DNA of 64,000 bases. Source: Sipunculus nudus. Taxonomy: Eukaryota; Annelida; Sipuncula; Golfingiida; Sipunculidae. Shown in pieces: positions 26,028 to 36,872 of this stretch. Made by a program: the position numbers and the translations under genes. The notes under the pieces were generated by a model. The model was given only the letters and a program-made list of their open reading frames with translations, had not been told where the DNA came from and searched no databases. The stretch is from assembly GCA_026874595.1 (NCBI GenBank), contig CM049306.1:20639019-20703018 (forward strand), given 5' to 3'. Position 1 is the first letter of the stretch. Each line of letters begins with the position of its first letter.

Positions 26028-27158
26028 TTATGACATCATTGTAAAATCGGAGAAGTACGAACGTGATAATTTTTTAAAATGCTGCAAATTAGAAGCAAAC
26101 TTAATGTGTCGAGGAAGGGAGTTCCATAGAGTACTGCCTGCATAAAAAGAGGTAGCCTTGAAGGCTTCAATACGCGGTTTCGGAAGGATACAGTTTTTGT
26201 TTTCGGTTAGCCGCGTCGAATAATTATGAATGCCCTTCGCCATATGAAAATTCTTACATAAATATGAAGTGGCTAAATCATTTATGCATTTATAGGTTAA
26301 AATAGATAGGAGGTACAAATATCGCTGTTCAATTGTCATTAAGCCTATTTCTTTCACTAAATCTAAACTTCTTTGTGTTGGGTCGTAATTTTTTGTTATT
26401 ATCCTAGCCGCACGACACTGCATTCGTTGGATTGCGGCACGGAATGTGCTGGGACAGCTGCCCCATACTGTTAGGCTATAATCTATTGAGGGTTGAACAA
26501 AGGCGTGATATATAGTGACTAAAAACTTTTGTGGTAGAAATTTGCTGAGCCGATGTAAAAGTCCAATTTTGCAACATAGCTTTTTAAAAACGGTAGAAGT
26601 GTGAGATTTCCATGTGAGATGGGCGTCAATGATCAAGCCAAGGTGAGAAAATTCATCGACATTCGGGACAATATCTTTATCGATAATTATTTGTAATGAA
26701 TTTGATTGTTTGCGTTGCTTCGAACTCACAAGCATAGTAGCTGATTTTGTGGCGTTTGCAATTAGTTTGTTTTTATTAAGCCATTTAGTAACTTGGTCTA
26801 CAGCAGCCTGTAACTTATGTTGTGCTGATTCGCGATCGATGCCGTCTGCGTATAGCGTGATGTCGTCAGCATAAATCGAGCATTTTGCGTCTGTTACATT
26901 ATCGGGCAAGTCATTAAGATATAGTAAGAAAAGAATGGGTCCAAGTACAGTGCCTTGTGGTACACCTGTATCGATTGTTTTTACCTCAGAATTATAGTTA
27001 TTGAAGCAGACAAACTGCTTTCGATCGTATAAATAATTATAAAACCAGGTGTGCGAATTTCCATTTACGCCATACTGTTTTAATTTACCAAATAATATAT
27101 CGTGATTTAGGGAATCAAAACCTTTTTTAAGGTCGAGAAAGCATATGGAGTTGTAAAA
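26028..27158 (-). CDS. Reverse transcriptase C-terminal fragment of LINE ORF2
   Basis: This is a 377-codon frame without internal stops. It starts at the truncation point, so no genuine initiator is implied. Visible motifs are motif A FLDLKKGFDSLNH (residues 7-19, catalytic Asp at 9), motif B GVPQGTVLGPILF (65-77), and the catalytic IYADD (95-99) followed by ITLYADG. Then come a LGLIIDAHLTWKSH segment, the YHAFVQPSIDYSLTVWG region and the C-terminal LWNSLPRHIKFA block typical of CR1/Jockey-type elements. It would make cDNA from element RNA at a nicked target, but it lacks the endonuclease and the N-terminal RT motifs and cannot act alone. An intact frame suggests a fairly young insertion. Confidence 0.9.
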   Translation of the reverse strand, partial: FYNSICFLDLKKGFDSLNHDILFGKLKQYGVNGNSHTWFYNYLYDRKQFVCFNNYNSEVKTIDTGVPQGTVLGPILFLLYLNDLPDNVTDAKCSIYADDITLYADGIDRESAQHKLQAAVDQVTKWLNKNKLIANATKSATMLVSSKQRKQSNSLQIIIDKDIVPNVDEFSHLGLIIDAHLTWKSHTSTVFKKLCCKIGLLHRLSKFLPQKFLVTIYHAFVQPSIDYSLTVWGSCPSTFRAAIQRMQCRAARIITKNYDPTQRSLDLVKEIGLMTIEQRYLYLLSILTYKCINDLATSYLCKNFHMAKGIHNYSTRLTENKNCILPKPRIEAFKATSFYAGSTLWNSLPRHIKFASNLQHFKKLSRSYFSDFTMMS

Positions 27159-27159
27159 C

Positions 27160-28195
27160 TAGAACATCAGCAAAAGCTGACAAAACCCTCAGCCAAAAGA
27201 ATAGTGTTTATATAGGAAGTAACAGTAACAAGTACGAAATATTTGTTCTCACTTGGATGTATATCTGTACATGTCTCAGTTATGAATTTATACTGGAGAG
27301 GTATCTACCATATTTCATAACAATCCACCAAAGCCTTCCTGAGAAATAAGCCCCTAAGTTTTACTCTATTTTAAGCTATGTGACCTTGAACAGTAGGCCA
27401 AGGTTACCCATGTTTGAACATGACCAAGATTTTGTAAATATGCATCAGCACTTGGGAAATGAAGTTCCTGTGTTAAATACCTTTGGAGATATCCCGCTCA
27501 CAAGGCAAAAGTTGAAAAATCCGATAAAAATTAATTAAAAATCAGAAATGGTAAGTGGCACCCCCTTACTTGTGCAGCAGGTAAAAACCATCAGACCCAA
27601 TGATCATATAGTAAGTTTTGTGAAAATCCACCTAATGGTTCCTGAGAAATAAGCTTCTAAGTGTTTTTCTATAATCAGCTCTAAATACTTAGAAATTAGG
27701 TCAAGGTCACCCATTTAAAAACTGACCTTAGATTTCATCAATATACATCTCAACCGAAGAAATAAAATTCCTACGGTGAATCCTTTTAGGAATATCCCGC
27801 TCACAAGGCCAAAGTTGAAAAATCCGAGAAAAATTAGTTTATAATCAAAAATTGTAGGTGGCGCCTCCTTAATTGTGCAGCAGGTAAAGACCATCAGTCG
27901 CAATGATCATAGTAAGTTTTGTAAAAATCCACCCAATGGTTCCTGAAAATTAAGCTTCTAAGTGTTTTTCTATAATCAGCTCTAAAACGTAGAAAAATAG
28001 TTCAAGGTCACCCATCTTCGAACTGGTCCGAGATTTTGTCGATATACATCTTCACCGAAGAAATAAAATTCCTACGGTGAATCCTTTTAGAGATATCCTC
28101 CTCACAAGGTAAAAGTTAACGGACGCCGGACGGACGGACGGACAGCTTGGGTGACGACAATAGCCCATCAGCCCAAGGGCTGAGTGCTAAAAACC
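27160..28195 (+). repeat. Repeat element with three tandem ~297-bp units and a GGACGGACGGAC tail
   Basis: Units begin at about 27343 (TTCCTGAGAAATAAGC), 27641 and 27939, 296-298 bp apart. Shared blocks include CAAGGTCACCCAT, GAAATAAAATTCCTACGGTG, ATATCCCGCTCACAAGGC and GTGCAGCAGGTAAA. The last unit is cut short and runs into GGACGGACGGACGG and a CAGCCCAAGGGCTGAG hairpin. The left end contains CCCTCAGCC, weakly inverted relative to GGCTGAGTG at the right end, so a non-autonomous DNA element is possible. It has no coding capacity. It abuts the LINE truncation point at 27158. Confidence 0.8.
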
Positions 28196-28807
28196 AGACC
28201 TTTCTGAAACGTGACAGAGTATATCCAGTCACTGACAGCTTATCAAATGCAACCAAAAAGCTGTAAACTAGACCTGTCTGCATGTCCAAAAATACTAACC
28301 GAGTTAATAAGATTTCTGTTAAATCTTATTCTCATTTAACAGCACATGCCGAGAGATTTGATAAAACTTGCAGTTGGCTACCTGTAGCAGAATTTTAGAC
28401 CTCTGGCGTAAACCGGATAAAAGTTTTTGCCAAATCTTGCTTATTCTCGTACTTGGACTAGAAGATCTGGTGAGACTTGCATTTGTTTTCACCGGAGGCT
28501 TGTCAAATATTGTTTGCTCTGGATCCAGAGGGCCTCCCCCCCCCCCCCCCCCCCCCCCAACGTTGAGTTGTAACATCTCTCATTTCATCTATTTATTTTC
28601 CCAGTTATTTTTTCCCAGTTTCTTTTTCATTCCCTATGTATCAGATTTTTTTTATTTATTCACAGTTTATTTTTTTATACATAAATTAAGGATATTAATG
28701 TGATTGCTCCATTATTACTATACTCCAAATATTACTATTCTGAGAGAGGCGGTCATTTCGTCATTAAAACAGCCTATTTTTTATAGGCTGGAATATATAT
28801 ATATAGC

Positions 28808-28808
<1 letters not shown>
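28196..28808. other. Non-coding; 23-base poly-C tract
   Basis: The poly-C run is at 28536-28558. Open frames crossing it are poly-Pro/poly-Gly artefacts. I recognise nothing else. Confidence 0.5.
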
Positions 28809-28873
<65 letters not shown>

Positions 28874-28880
28874 TAATAAT
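28809..28880. repeat. (AAT)n microsatellite
   Basis: About 21 AAT units with a small interruption near the end. A 19-base poly-C run follows at 28948-28966. Confidence 0.95.
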
Positions 28881-28966
28881 ATATATACAAAAAATTACTA
28901 ATTCACAATTCAAGAACATTTTTTTCTAAATCCCCATCAACCCCTAGCCCCCCCCCCCCCCCCCCC

Positions 28967-30735
28967 GATTTCACGAATTTCTGGATCCGCCTAAGCAAGT
29001 AACATTTCCTTGCCATTAGAAAAGCTAATAACTTAGTAATATGACAACATGAACAACGCTTAGATGTATTAATTAGATGGAAAAATGATTAGATGTACAC
29101 ATGAAATGAGATATAAGCCTTCAAGCAACATTGACTCCATTACACCATGCACTGAATCTTACATGCAGAATACATCGTGCTTGGTTGAACGACGACAAAA
29201 CGCCATATCATAGACGTAGTACAGGTAATGGCAAATTAAAGTGTAACCTTAATGTTCTCAGCTGCAAGGACAGGGAAGAGGATGCCCTCTTTGAGATATG
29301 AGGCAGAAACATTGTTAACGCCTATGTCGGATTAAAAGGGTAAGTGTAGCACCACACGATGTCATCAAAGAAACACGCCCATTGAGAATGGTCTGTTGTC
29401 AGGCATAAAAGTAGGAAGCATACTTGGGAGGTCTCGTATGTGGATGGTGCCGTGGTGCACTAAGCTAAGGATGTGTTGTAAAACTTCAAATTATACCTCC
29501 GCCAGGGGCAAGATACTATGTTTCTGTCTTGGTTGGACGCTTGGTCTGTTTTTATTTATTTATTTATTTGCAAATTCATTCAAAATGATTTGAACGCATT
29601 TTGATGAAATTCTGTGCAGGATAAGTGTAAAACAACGGAAACCATTCATTAACGCCAGAGTAAAAGTTTATTATAATTCAGATGTAATCTAATTAACCAT
29701 TTTTAGTTAAATTATTGTTACCTTAGTCATATAGAGTAAATCTTTATAGGGCCAGAGCAATACTCATTTGAGACCGCCTTTGATCTTGAGCTTACCTGTG
29801 ATACAACCATGGATTTGCTTAACTTGAAATGGGGCCTGGATAGGTGTTTGTGTGGTCCATGACCGCTTCTATTTTTTATATAGTCATGATCAGATGTTAT
29901 CTCGTATCTGTAACGAACCTGGCAATTCCATTAAATCCCATGTGACATTAATATCTCTGTAGAATTTTAATTGTAAAGATAATGCCTTTATATCACATTT
30001 TTTAAATCTTGCCTGATTGCTCTTTAGAAAAAAATTATTCTTGAAATGAAATATAAAATTGTGTAAGCATTACATGGATCATCGAGAATAGATGTTCTAT
30101 AAAATATCGATACTTTTATCAATACTGTCGATAATGGATCTGTAATATCCAGGAGGTTATGTTTAAATATCTTGCTTCATAAATACAGAACACCAATTTT
30201 AATGATTTAACCTTTTTAAATAAATTGTCTTCCTATTTCAGTGTATAATATTATCACGCATTGAACTCTAAGTTTACATATACTCCCAGTTAACCATACC
30301 TTATTTTTTTTTAAGAATGAGGATTAAGTAACATTTTGAGTACAATTTTTTCCGGGAATGTTATATAAACTTAGGTCCAGGTGTAATACATAAAGCCCAA
30401 AATTAAAATATCCAAAATCTATAAACCCTTTCGGTGATATCGTTATAATGTGAAGTAAAGGGAATTCCACGAAAAAGACCACAGTACAAATGAAGCTTAT
30501 AATCGCATCACATTAATGAGAGGATTTAACAAATTGTAGGCCTTGGTTCGCTATAGGGTCCTTGACAGGACTACCAAAGTGACAATGCTGCTCACATTCT
30601 AATTACCCGGCGGCATTACTGGGATTTAATAACCTTCCCGTACCGAGAATTCCCCGTGGCCTCGGTTTCCGTTTTGGCCTTTTCGCACAGGTAACGTTGA
30701 TCAAAGCTGCCCTGACGAATGTGACAGGAACATAT
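28967..30735. other. Non-coding; remnant repeat at 29483-29640
   Basis: The stretch 29483-29640 starts ACCTCCGCCAGGGGCAAG and contains TTGATGAAATTCTGTGCAGG, resembling the GGAGGTTATG family described at 34148, 53441 and 56505. No gene is seen. Confidence 0.4.
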
Positions 30736-30783
30736 CCCGCCCCGCCCGGAAGTGTCCATCACACCGGAAGGAAGGCCATCTTG
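30736..30783. promoter_or_regulatory. Candidate TATA-less promoter: GC box, two ETS sites, YY1-like site
   Basis: In 48 bases one reads CCCGCCCCGCCC (Sp1/KLF-type GC box, 30736), CCGGAAGTG (a consensus ETS/GABP site, 30746), ACCGGAAGGAAG (second ETS-like, 30763) and GCCATCTTG (reverse of the YY1 core, 30775). This combination is characteristic of animal housekeeping promoters. The surrounding 30530-30870 is GC-richer than its neighbours. No first coding exon could be identified on either side, so the gene it might serve, and its direction, are unknown. Confidence 0.35.
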
Positions 30784-32495
30784 ATACCTTAGCAGACTCA
30801 GCTAGTAAGGACATCCGTGTAAAGACGGCAGGACCTAAGGACAGACCTGCTCGTTTGATGAGCATTCCTGGCTAAAACTGCGCTTAATTTGTATTTTTTC
30901 ATGCCTGCAGTCATTTTAATTAACGTTAGACGGTCTTACACAATGTATATTTATAAACGCACATTTTAGACCGTATATTGATATACAGAAATTAATATTG
31001 CCCCTATTCATGAATATATATTATTCATTTCTTAAGAACATGCAGTCATGATTTTTATGATCTTGCAAGACAATTGAGAAATCTCACGCTTTCAATACTT
31101 GAATCATCGATTATCTTCGAACAAAAAAGCCCATTGACAATAAAATGAACACTCATCCTTATGTGGTAATACTTTTTTAATTATGGATAACACGACGAGA
31201 CCGTGCACCTGGTTTTGTTGACTTCATGAAAGTAACCCTTTCGCTCCGCATCGTTCTTTCAACCTATCGGTATCAGCTTCATTTCACCGAAATCTATCAG
31301 AATGGGTGTACAGTAGTAAGGTCTTGCCAATTTGCATGATATATATATATATATAATTCTATAAGACTTTATGGTAGGGGTCTAATGTCGAGAACCGCAC
31401 TGTTTTATCAGTGTGCAAATATTTTGTCACTTTTAACAATACATTGCGGCCGGTCTCTATATATACGCTGTTACCTGAAATTAAGCAGACTACATGTGAT
31501 CGTGTACTTCTAACATCAGCCACCGAATGTGAAAAAAAAATTAAGGTATCAGGCCAAAAAAGGTATGGTTCTCAGGCACTGCGCGCGTCACCTCTAAACC
31601 CCCGCACGTAAAATTTTTATTTTGATTTTCGACAGAAACTTACACATTTTGAGCTCCAGCCGCTCAGACATTTCTTTCAAGAAGATAAAATAATACAAGT
31701 TTGATAAGTTTCCCTTTGTTATGTAGTGCTTTTACCTGATTAGCAAAACAATTCTATTATTGTCATGCTTTTCCATGAACATCTGACATTTTATTTTGCC
31801 TAATTCAGCCTATAAGTAAATCTCCTCACATGTTTTTTTTTTTTTCATTTTAATTTGATTTTTTAATAAGACCGCCTGATGTTGGAGACATTTTTGTAAA
31901 ATGATTGCATACATATAAATATTTCAGAGAATTTATCATGTAAACCTCGACGCTTATATATGTAGAAGGAATTTACCACAAAACAAAATAAGATAATGAC
32001 TAAAACAGTTAACTCACTTTATGAAAAAAAACTTTTTTGTGTGTGTGGCGAGATTAAGGACATGGCTAGGACATGTCGTGCATGATATACATATAAGATT
32101 TACTAAATTTGCAGTGCTGATCCACGGCGCATATATAAAAAATAACCCTCAAACTGATGTCCTCTATGGTGGAATGATGCAGAGGACACGTACCCTGGCC
32201 TCGATTTTCTAACTGAGACCATGACGTTCAAGAACTCTGTATAGGTAGACTGTTAAAATTCCTGGTAATGTGTGGATTCTCACAGTGTTGTGAACTCTTC
32301 ATACTCTCGGCTGATTAAAAAGGGCCGGATGATCTTTTCTCATTGTTGTAATCTCCAGCTCTATATTGTTGCTTAGTGCAAGATTTAGCGGGCGAGTACG
32401 TCAAAGCAGACGACAATACGCCAAGTCCGACTACAGGCTTAACCGCCCACGCAGCCCGCGGCACGCCCTTGAAGTGTCCTTCCAGGTGATGTCTC
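30784..32495. other. Non-coding, no gene seen
   Basis: AT-rich sequence without recognisable genes or elements. A short TA run lies at about 31339-31355. Confidence 0.45.
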
Positions 32496-32499
32496 TTAA
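32496..32499. other. TTAA target-site duplication, left
   Basis: TTAA lies immediately outside the left terminal inverted repeat. Confidence 0.75.
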
Positions 32500-32856
32500 A
32501 GGCCCAATTCCGGTGGGACCCCACCGGAGTGATCCCATCCCAAGTGAAGCTGGTTGAGACTGACCATGTGATTAATGATCCAGTGTGCCTTGGGGCAGCT
32601 TAGGGAATTTCCCAGCCTGGCTGCATGGGTATTTCAACGCACCTCTGTGTATCAGTGTAAAACTGAGGACCAGGGATAGAAAGCTAATGAAGGGGATATT
32701 GTTTGCTTTGTTTGCAAGCTGTTTAAAAAAAGCAAAAATAATCATGTACCTGTACCATGTGGATTTAATGTGTGGACATTTTTTAACATTTTATATAGAT
32801 ATATTCCAATTGTAAAACTTCATTGTTTATGCATATAACTGTCATAATAAGTGTGT

Positions 32857-33389
32857 TTACATTATCACATGTTCCCAAATTGTGTCAAAGAATGCAAGTT
32901 GTTTTTCTTTTAAAATTTTCTCTCCTTGTTGTCTTCGTGGGTTTTTAACAGACATTCTGTTAGACACTGATGTACTTTCTCTATCCATGTTTTCATTCCA
33001 CTCAATTACTGACATGTTGCTGCGGCGTTGATACTCATCATAGCCAAATGAGATCCTTAATATTTTATCATGGTAAATTAAGCAGGCATTGTTAAAGGAC
33101 TCAACATAATGGGTGTTCTGACACAATATAAAGTCTTCAGCATGCTTGTACACCCTGAGGCCTGTGATGGCTTTCATAAGCATCTGCTCTGCTTTTTGAT
33201 CTGTAATCAAACATTTTGTTTCATAAAGGGCACCTTCTTCCTTGCATCTAGTTGATGGAAAGCAGTTAGCATGGTTCCCCTTATAATGTTCTACAAGGCC
33301 TCGCATGTTTGCCCTCAGTTTGTCAGCTGAACCATCACAGTGCTTCATGCTCCAGTGTATATGAGTACGGACATGGGTCACAAATGGAT
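32857..33389 (-). CDS. Terminal exon of a Kolobok-like/transposase-like protein
   Basis: This open block of about 177 codons contains THIHWSMKHCDGSADKLR, LVEHYKGNHANC, a Cys-containing RCKEEG segment, TDQKAEQMLMKA, then THYVESFNNACLIYHDK and SVIEWNENMDR. The YVESFNN and W/HWNENxDR blocks are, from memory, hallmarks of a transposase-derived family widespread in invertebrates; the Glu of VESFNN is a plausible last catalytic acidic residue. The frame has no ATG at its start. It is preceded on the minus strand by TTATTATTCTGTATTAG, a good 3' splice site, so I place the exon start at 33389. Upstream exons with the other catalytic residues are not found inside the element. It lies within the TTAA-flanked element. 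Confidence 0.6.
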
Positions 33390-33929
33390 CTAATACAGAA
33401 TAATAAAACTGCCAATATCAAAGACATGTTTTACATAGTAACACATTAATTCATCAAGTAGTACACTGTCTGCATTATCATGCCATCATGACTGTTATAT
33501 AAACTGTAGTAGCCAGCCTTATCAGCAGCTGAGCTTCTGTTGTGATAAGATGATGGCTGGGTCAGAGCAAGCTAGGCCTGTCTTAGTGTCTGGCATGTGG
33601 TCTGTGCAGTAAGCAGGGGAAAGGGGGTTTCCAAGCTGTCACATGTGTGCCTCTGTTGTGATACTTGATACCCCAAAGCTAGGACCGGTAAATTCAAATT
33701 TGTGTTGGCTGCTGTGTACAAAACTTAGGAATTTTCACTTAAAATAAATCCTTTGTGCTTAATGAAGGAATAAAATGATATCTTTCCAAGAGATGTTTCT
33801 CACAGACATTTTTGGGGACAAACAGGTTAGTAATTTTTGATAAAATCCACATTAAAGCTCCTGAAGCCAGGTTTGTGTGAGCACTGCAGTGACAGGTTAT
33901 ATACTGGCTCGGCTGTGGCTCCACTTCTC
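33390..33929 (-). other. Transposon interior without an assigned exon
   Basis: Between the TATA box and the transposase exon I find no clear coding exon. A 61-codon minus-strand frame (33739-33924) includes VCEKHLLERYHF, faintly like the C-terminal Cys-x-x-His part of a THAP domain, but the other zinc ligands are not in place. Confidence 0.35.
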
Positions 33930-33937
33930 CTTTTATA
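33930..33937 (-). promoter_or_regulatory. TATA box adjoining the right terminal inverted repeat
   Basis: Minus-strand TATAAAAG starts with the last base of the inverted repeat and faces the transposase exon, so the element end appears to provide its own promoter, with initiation expected near 33905. Confidence 0.45.
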
Positions 33938-33951
33938 CCGGAACTGGGCCT

Positions 33952-33955
33952 TTAA
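33952..33955. other. TTAA target-site duplication, right
   Basis: TTAA lies immediately outside the right terminal inverted repeat. Confidence 0.75.
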
Positions 33956-35169
33956 TCAACTAATACCAGCCATGGGCAGTGTCCAGGGCCACATGTGGTC
34001 ACGGAAGTCACGCAACGAGATTTTCAGCATGGTACTGAATAATTATAATGATGCACGGATCAAATGCAAGGGCGATTAATTAATTTGTGGGCACACACAA
34101 GGTCATACAATATAGACCATTAATTTAACGGAAGATACTAGTTATATTTACCCTCGCCAAGGAGGTTATGTTTTCACCCGTGCTTTTGTTTTTCTGTTAT
34201 GGCAGGGTTTTTCAAACTAAAGAACTGATTGTAAGAAAATTAGTGCAAGGGATGTTTCGATTTATTTCATGCAGCATGGGAATGGGTTCCATGCATTATA
34301 GAAGGTTTGCGCTACACTCATTTTCTTTCTGGCGCAGATTTAAAATGGAGATCATGAAAAACATCTGTCAGTTCACTCTATCTCCAATGTTCCTATCTTA
34401 TTCGAAGAAAAAAAATCAAACCATACCAATAAACCTATAAATGTACATATGTTTAAATGATATGCATGTATAAATGGAGAGGACCACGCTAAGGGTAAAG
34501 GAAATCTTTCCCACTCATAAATAATTTTACAGACATATGATCTTTAAGGAACACTTTCAATATAATATATATCAACAAATATCTATAATACACAGAGGCT
34601 TTAGTAGATACTATAAGGAATACACACACAAAAAATGTATTCAAATCGTGTTTATATACGTACATGCCGGGTATATATGCATGTCTTTACCTGCAGATTT
34701 TGTGTGGAAAACGCAGGTGGGCATCAACTTATTTATAGTAAAATAAATCAAATAAAGTAAACTATATCTAGACAAACACATGGTGCTTTTCATATCCATA
34801 TCTATATAAGGGATGGGCATGAGTGTATGTATACGGCTTGCCACAGCCCCGACCTATATATATGTACGAACAGCTGATTGCCTTTAGTCGATTCCCCATG
34901 CAGACTTTTGTATTTATAGTCATACAAATATATCTTGGGAACTGGAAACTTCCGTTCAGGTGTGTATCAATGATATGCGTGGACGAGATTTCGGAATAGA
35001 AAAAAATAGAACATTGATATGTATATTGCAACTGAGTGTGTAAATTATGCCTATATTAAATGTAAACATTTGCAATAACTTAAGTATTTTCATCAGCTTT
35101 CATATCGTTAATTAACATAACCCTTTGTACACATACATATGCACAAACAACACGCACACACATGCATAT
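33956..35169. other. Non-coding; remnant MITE-like repeat at 34148-34400
   Basis: The segment from 34148 starts CCCTCGCCAAGGAGGTTATG and continues TTTTCACCCGTG. The same start appears in copies near 53441 and 56505, whose right ends carry the inverse CCTTGGC(A)GAGG. No gene is seen in this interval. Confidence 0.45.
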
Positions 35170-36872
35170 AAATGGGGAAGAAAACATACAGCCATGCCCT
35201 GGTACCCCTGACAATGGAGAAGAAAACATTCAGCCTTGCCCTGGTACCCCTGACAATGGAGAAGAAAACATACAGCCTTGCCCTGGTACCCTTGAGAATG
35301 GAGAAGAAAACATTCAACCTTGCCCTGGTACTCCTGACAATGGAGAAGAAAACATTCAGCCTTGCCCTGGTACCCCTGACAATGGAGAAGAAAACATTCA
35401 ACCTTGCATTAGTACCTCTGAAAATAGAGAAGAAAACATTCAGCCTTGCATTAGTACCTCTGACAATAGAGAAGAAAACATTCAGCCTTGCATTAGTACC
35501 TCTGACAAGAGAGAAGAAAACATTCAGCCTTGCCCTGGTACCCCTGACAATGGAGAAGAAAACATTCAGCCTTCCATTAGTACCCCTGACAAGAGAGAAG
35601 AAAACATTCAGCCTTGCCCTGTTACCCTTGACAATGGAGAAGAAAATATTCAACCTTGCATTAGTACCCCTGACAAGAGAGAAGAAAACATTCAGCCTTG
35701 CCCGGTACCCTTGACAATGGAGAAGAAAACATTCAGCCTTGCCCTGGTACCCCTGACAATGGAGAAGATAACATACAGCCTTGCTCTGGTACCCTTGACA
35801 ATGGAGAAGAAAACATTCAACCTTGCATTAGTACCTCTGACAATAGAGAAGAAAACATTCAGCCTTGCCCTGGTACCCCTTAAAATGGAGAAGAAAACAT
35901 TCAGCCTTGCCCTGGTACCCCTGACAATGGAGAAGAAAATATTCAACCTTGCATTAGTACCCCTGACAAGAGAGAAGAAAACATTCAGCCTTGTCCTGGT
36001 ACCCCTTGACAATGGAGAAGAAAACATACAGCCATGCCCTGGTACCCCTGACAATGGAGAAGAAAACATTCAGCCTTGCCCTGGTACCCCTGACAATGGA
36101 GAAGAAAACATTCAGCCTTGCCCTGGTACCCTTGAGAATGGAGAAGAAAACATTCAACCTTGCCCTGGTACTCCTGACAATGGAGAAGAAAACATTCAGC
36201 CTTGCCCTGGTACCCCTGACAATGGAGAAGAAAACATTCAACCTTGCATTAGTACCTCTGACAATAGAGAAGAAAACATTCAGCCTTGCATTAGTACCTC
36301 TGACAATAGAGAAGAAAACATTCAGCCTTGCATTAGTACCTCTGACAAGAGAGAAGAAAACATTCAGCCTTGCCCTGGTACCCCTGACAATGGAGAAGAA
36401 AACATTCAGCCTTGCATTAGTACCCCTGACAAGAGAGAAGAAAACATTCAGCCTTACCCTGTTACCCTTGACAATGGAGAAGAAAATATTCAACCTTGCA
36501 TTAGTACCCCTGACAAGAGAGAAGAAAACATTCAGCCTTGCCCTGGTACCCCTGACAATGGAGAAGAAAACATTCAGCCTTGCCCTGGTACCCCTGACAA
36601 TGGAGAAGATAACATACAGCCTTGCCCTGATACCCTTGACAATGGAGAAGAAAACATTCAACCTTGCATTAGTACCTCTGACAAGAGAGAAGAAAACATT
36701 CAGCCTTGCCCTGGTACCCCTGACAATGGAGAAGAAAACATTCAGCCTTGCATTAGTACCCCTGACAAGAGAGAAGAAAACATTCAGCCTTGCCCTGTTA
36801 CCCTTGACAATGGAGAAGAAAATATTCAACCTTGCATTAGTACCCCTGACAAGAGAGAAGAAAACATTCAGG

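Larger units (their letters stand above)
25739..27158 (-). mobile_element. 5'-truncated LINE (CR1/Jockey-group non-LTR retrotransposon)
   Basis: The 3' end, on the plus-strand left side, carries a (TTTA)n tail at 25739-25764, i.e. (TAAA)n in element orientation, typical of target-primed insertions. About 260 bp of 3' UTR separates it from the RT stop at 26028. Homology ends abruptly near 27158 just upstream of RT motif A, where the unrelated 297-bp tandem element begins, so the 5' two thirds were never copied or were lost. It differs in sequence from the LINE at 1396-2650, so the two are separate families or lineages. Confidence 0.9.
32500..33951 (-). mobile_element. Complete TTAA-flanked DNA transposon carrying a Kolobok-like transposase exon
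   Basis: Both ends are visible. The left end is TTAA then AGGCCCAATTCCGGT (32496-32514). The right end read on the minus strand is TTAA then AGGCCCAGTTCCGGT (33955-33937). The terminal inverted repeats match 14 of 15 and are flanked by TTAA on each side, the target duplication of Kolobok and piggyBac superfamilies. The left end also has a subterminal perfect 9-bp-arm palindrome at 32509-32528 (TCCGGTGGG/CCCACCGGA). The only substantial coding block lies inside on the minus strand. At about 1.45 kb the element is short for an autonomous copy, so it is probably an internally deleted derivative. Superfamily assignment rests on the TTAA duplication plus the protein. Confidence 0.8.

Noticed and set aside
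28319-28703. Poly-Gly/poly-Pro open frames
   Set aside because: Created by poly-C/poly-G runs; also at 7632-8051, 54205-54478, 55061-55470, 61213-61440 and 62720-62926.
33739-33924. THAP-like zinc finger exon of the TTAA transposon
   Set aside because: Only a Cys-x-x-His pair (VCEKH) fits; the other ligands and the conserved Pro/aromatic pattern are missing, and the frame ends without a splice donor.
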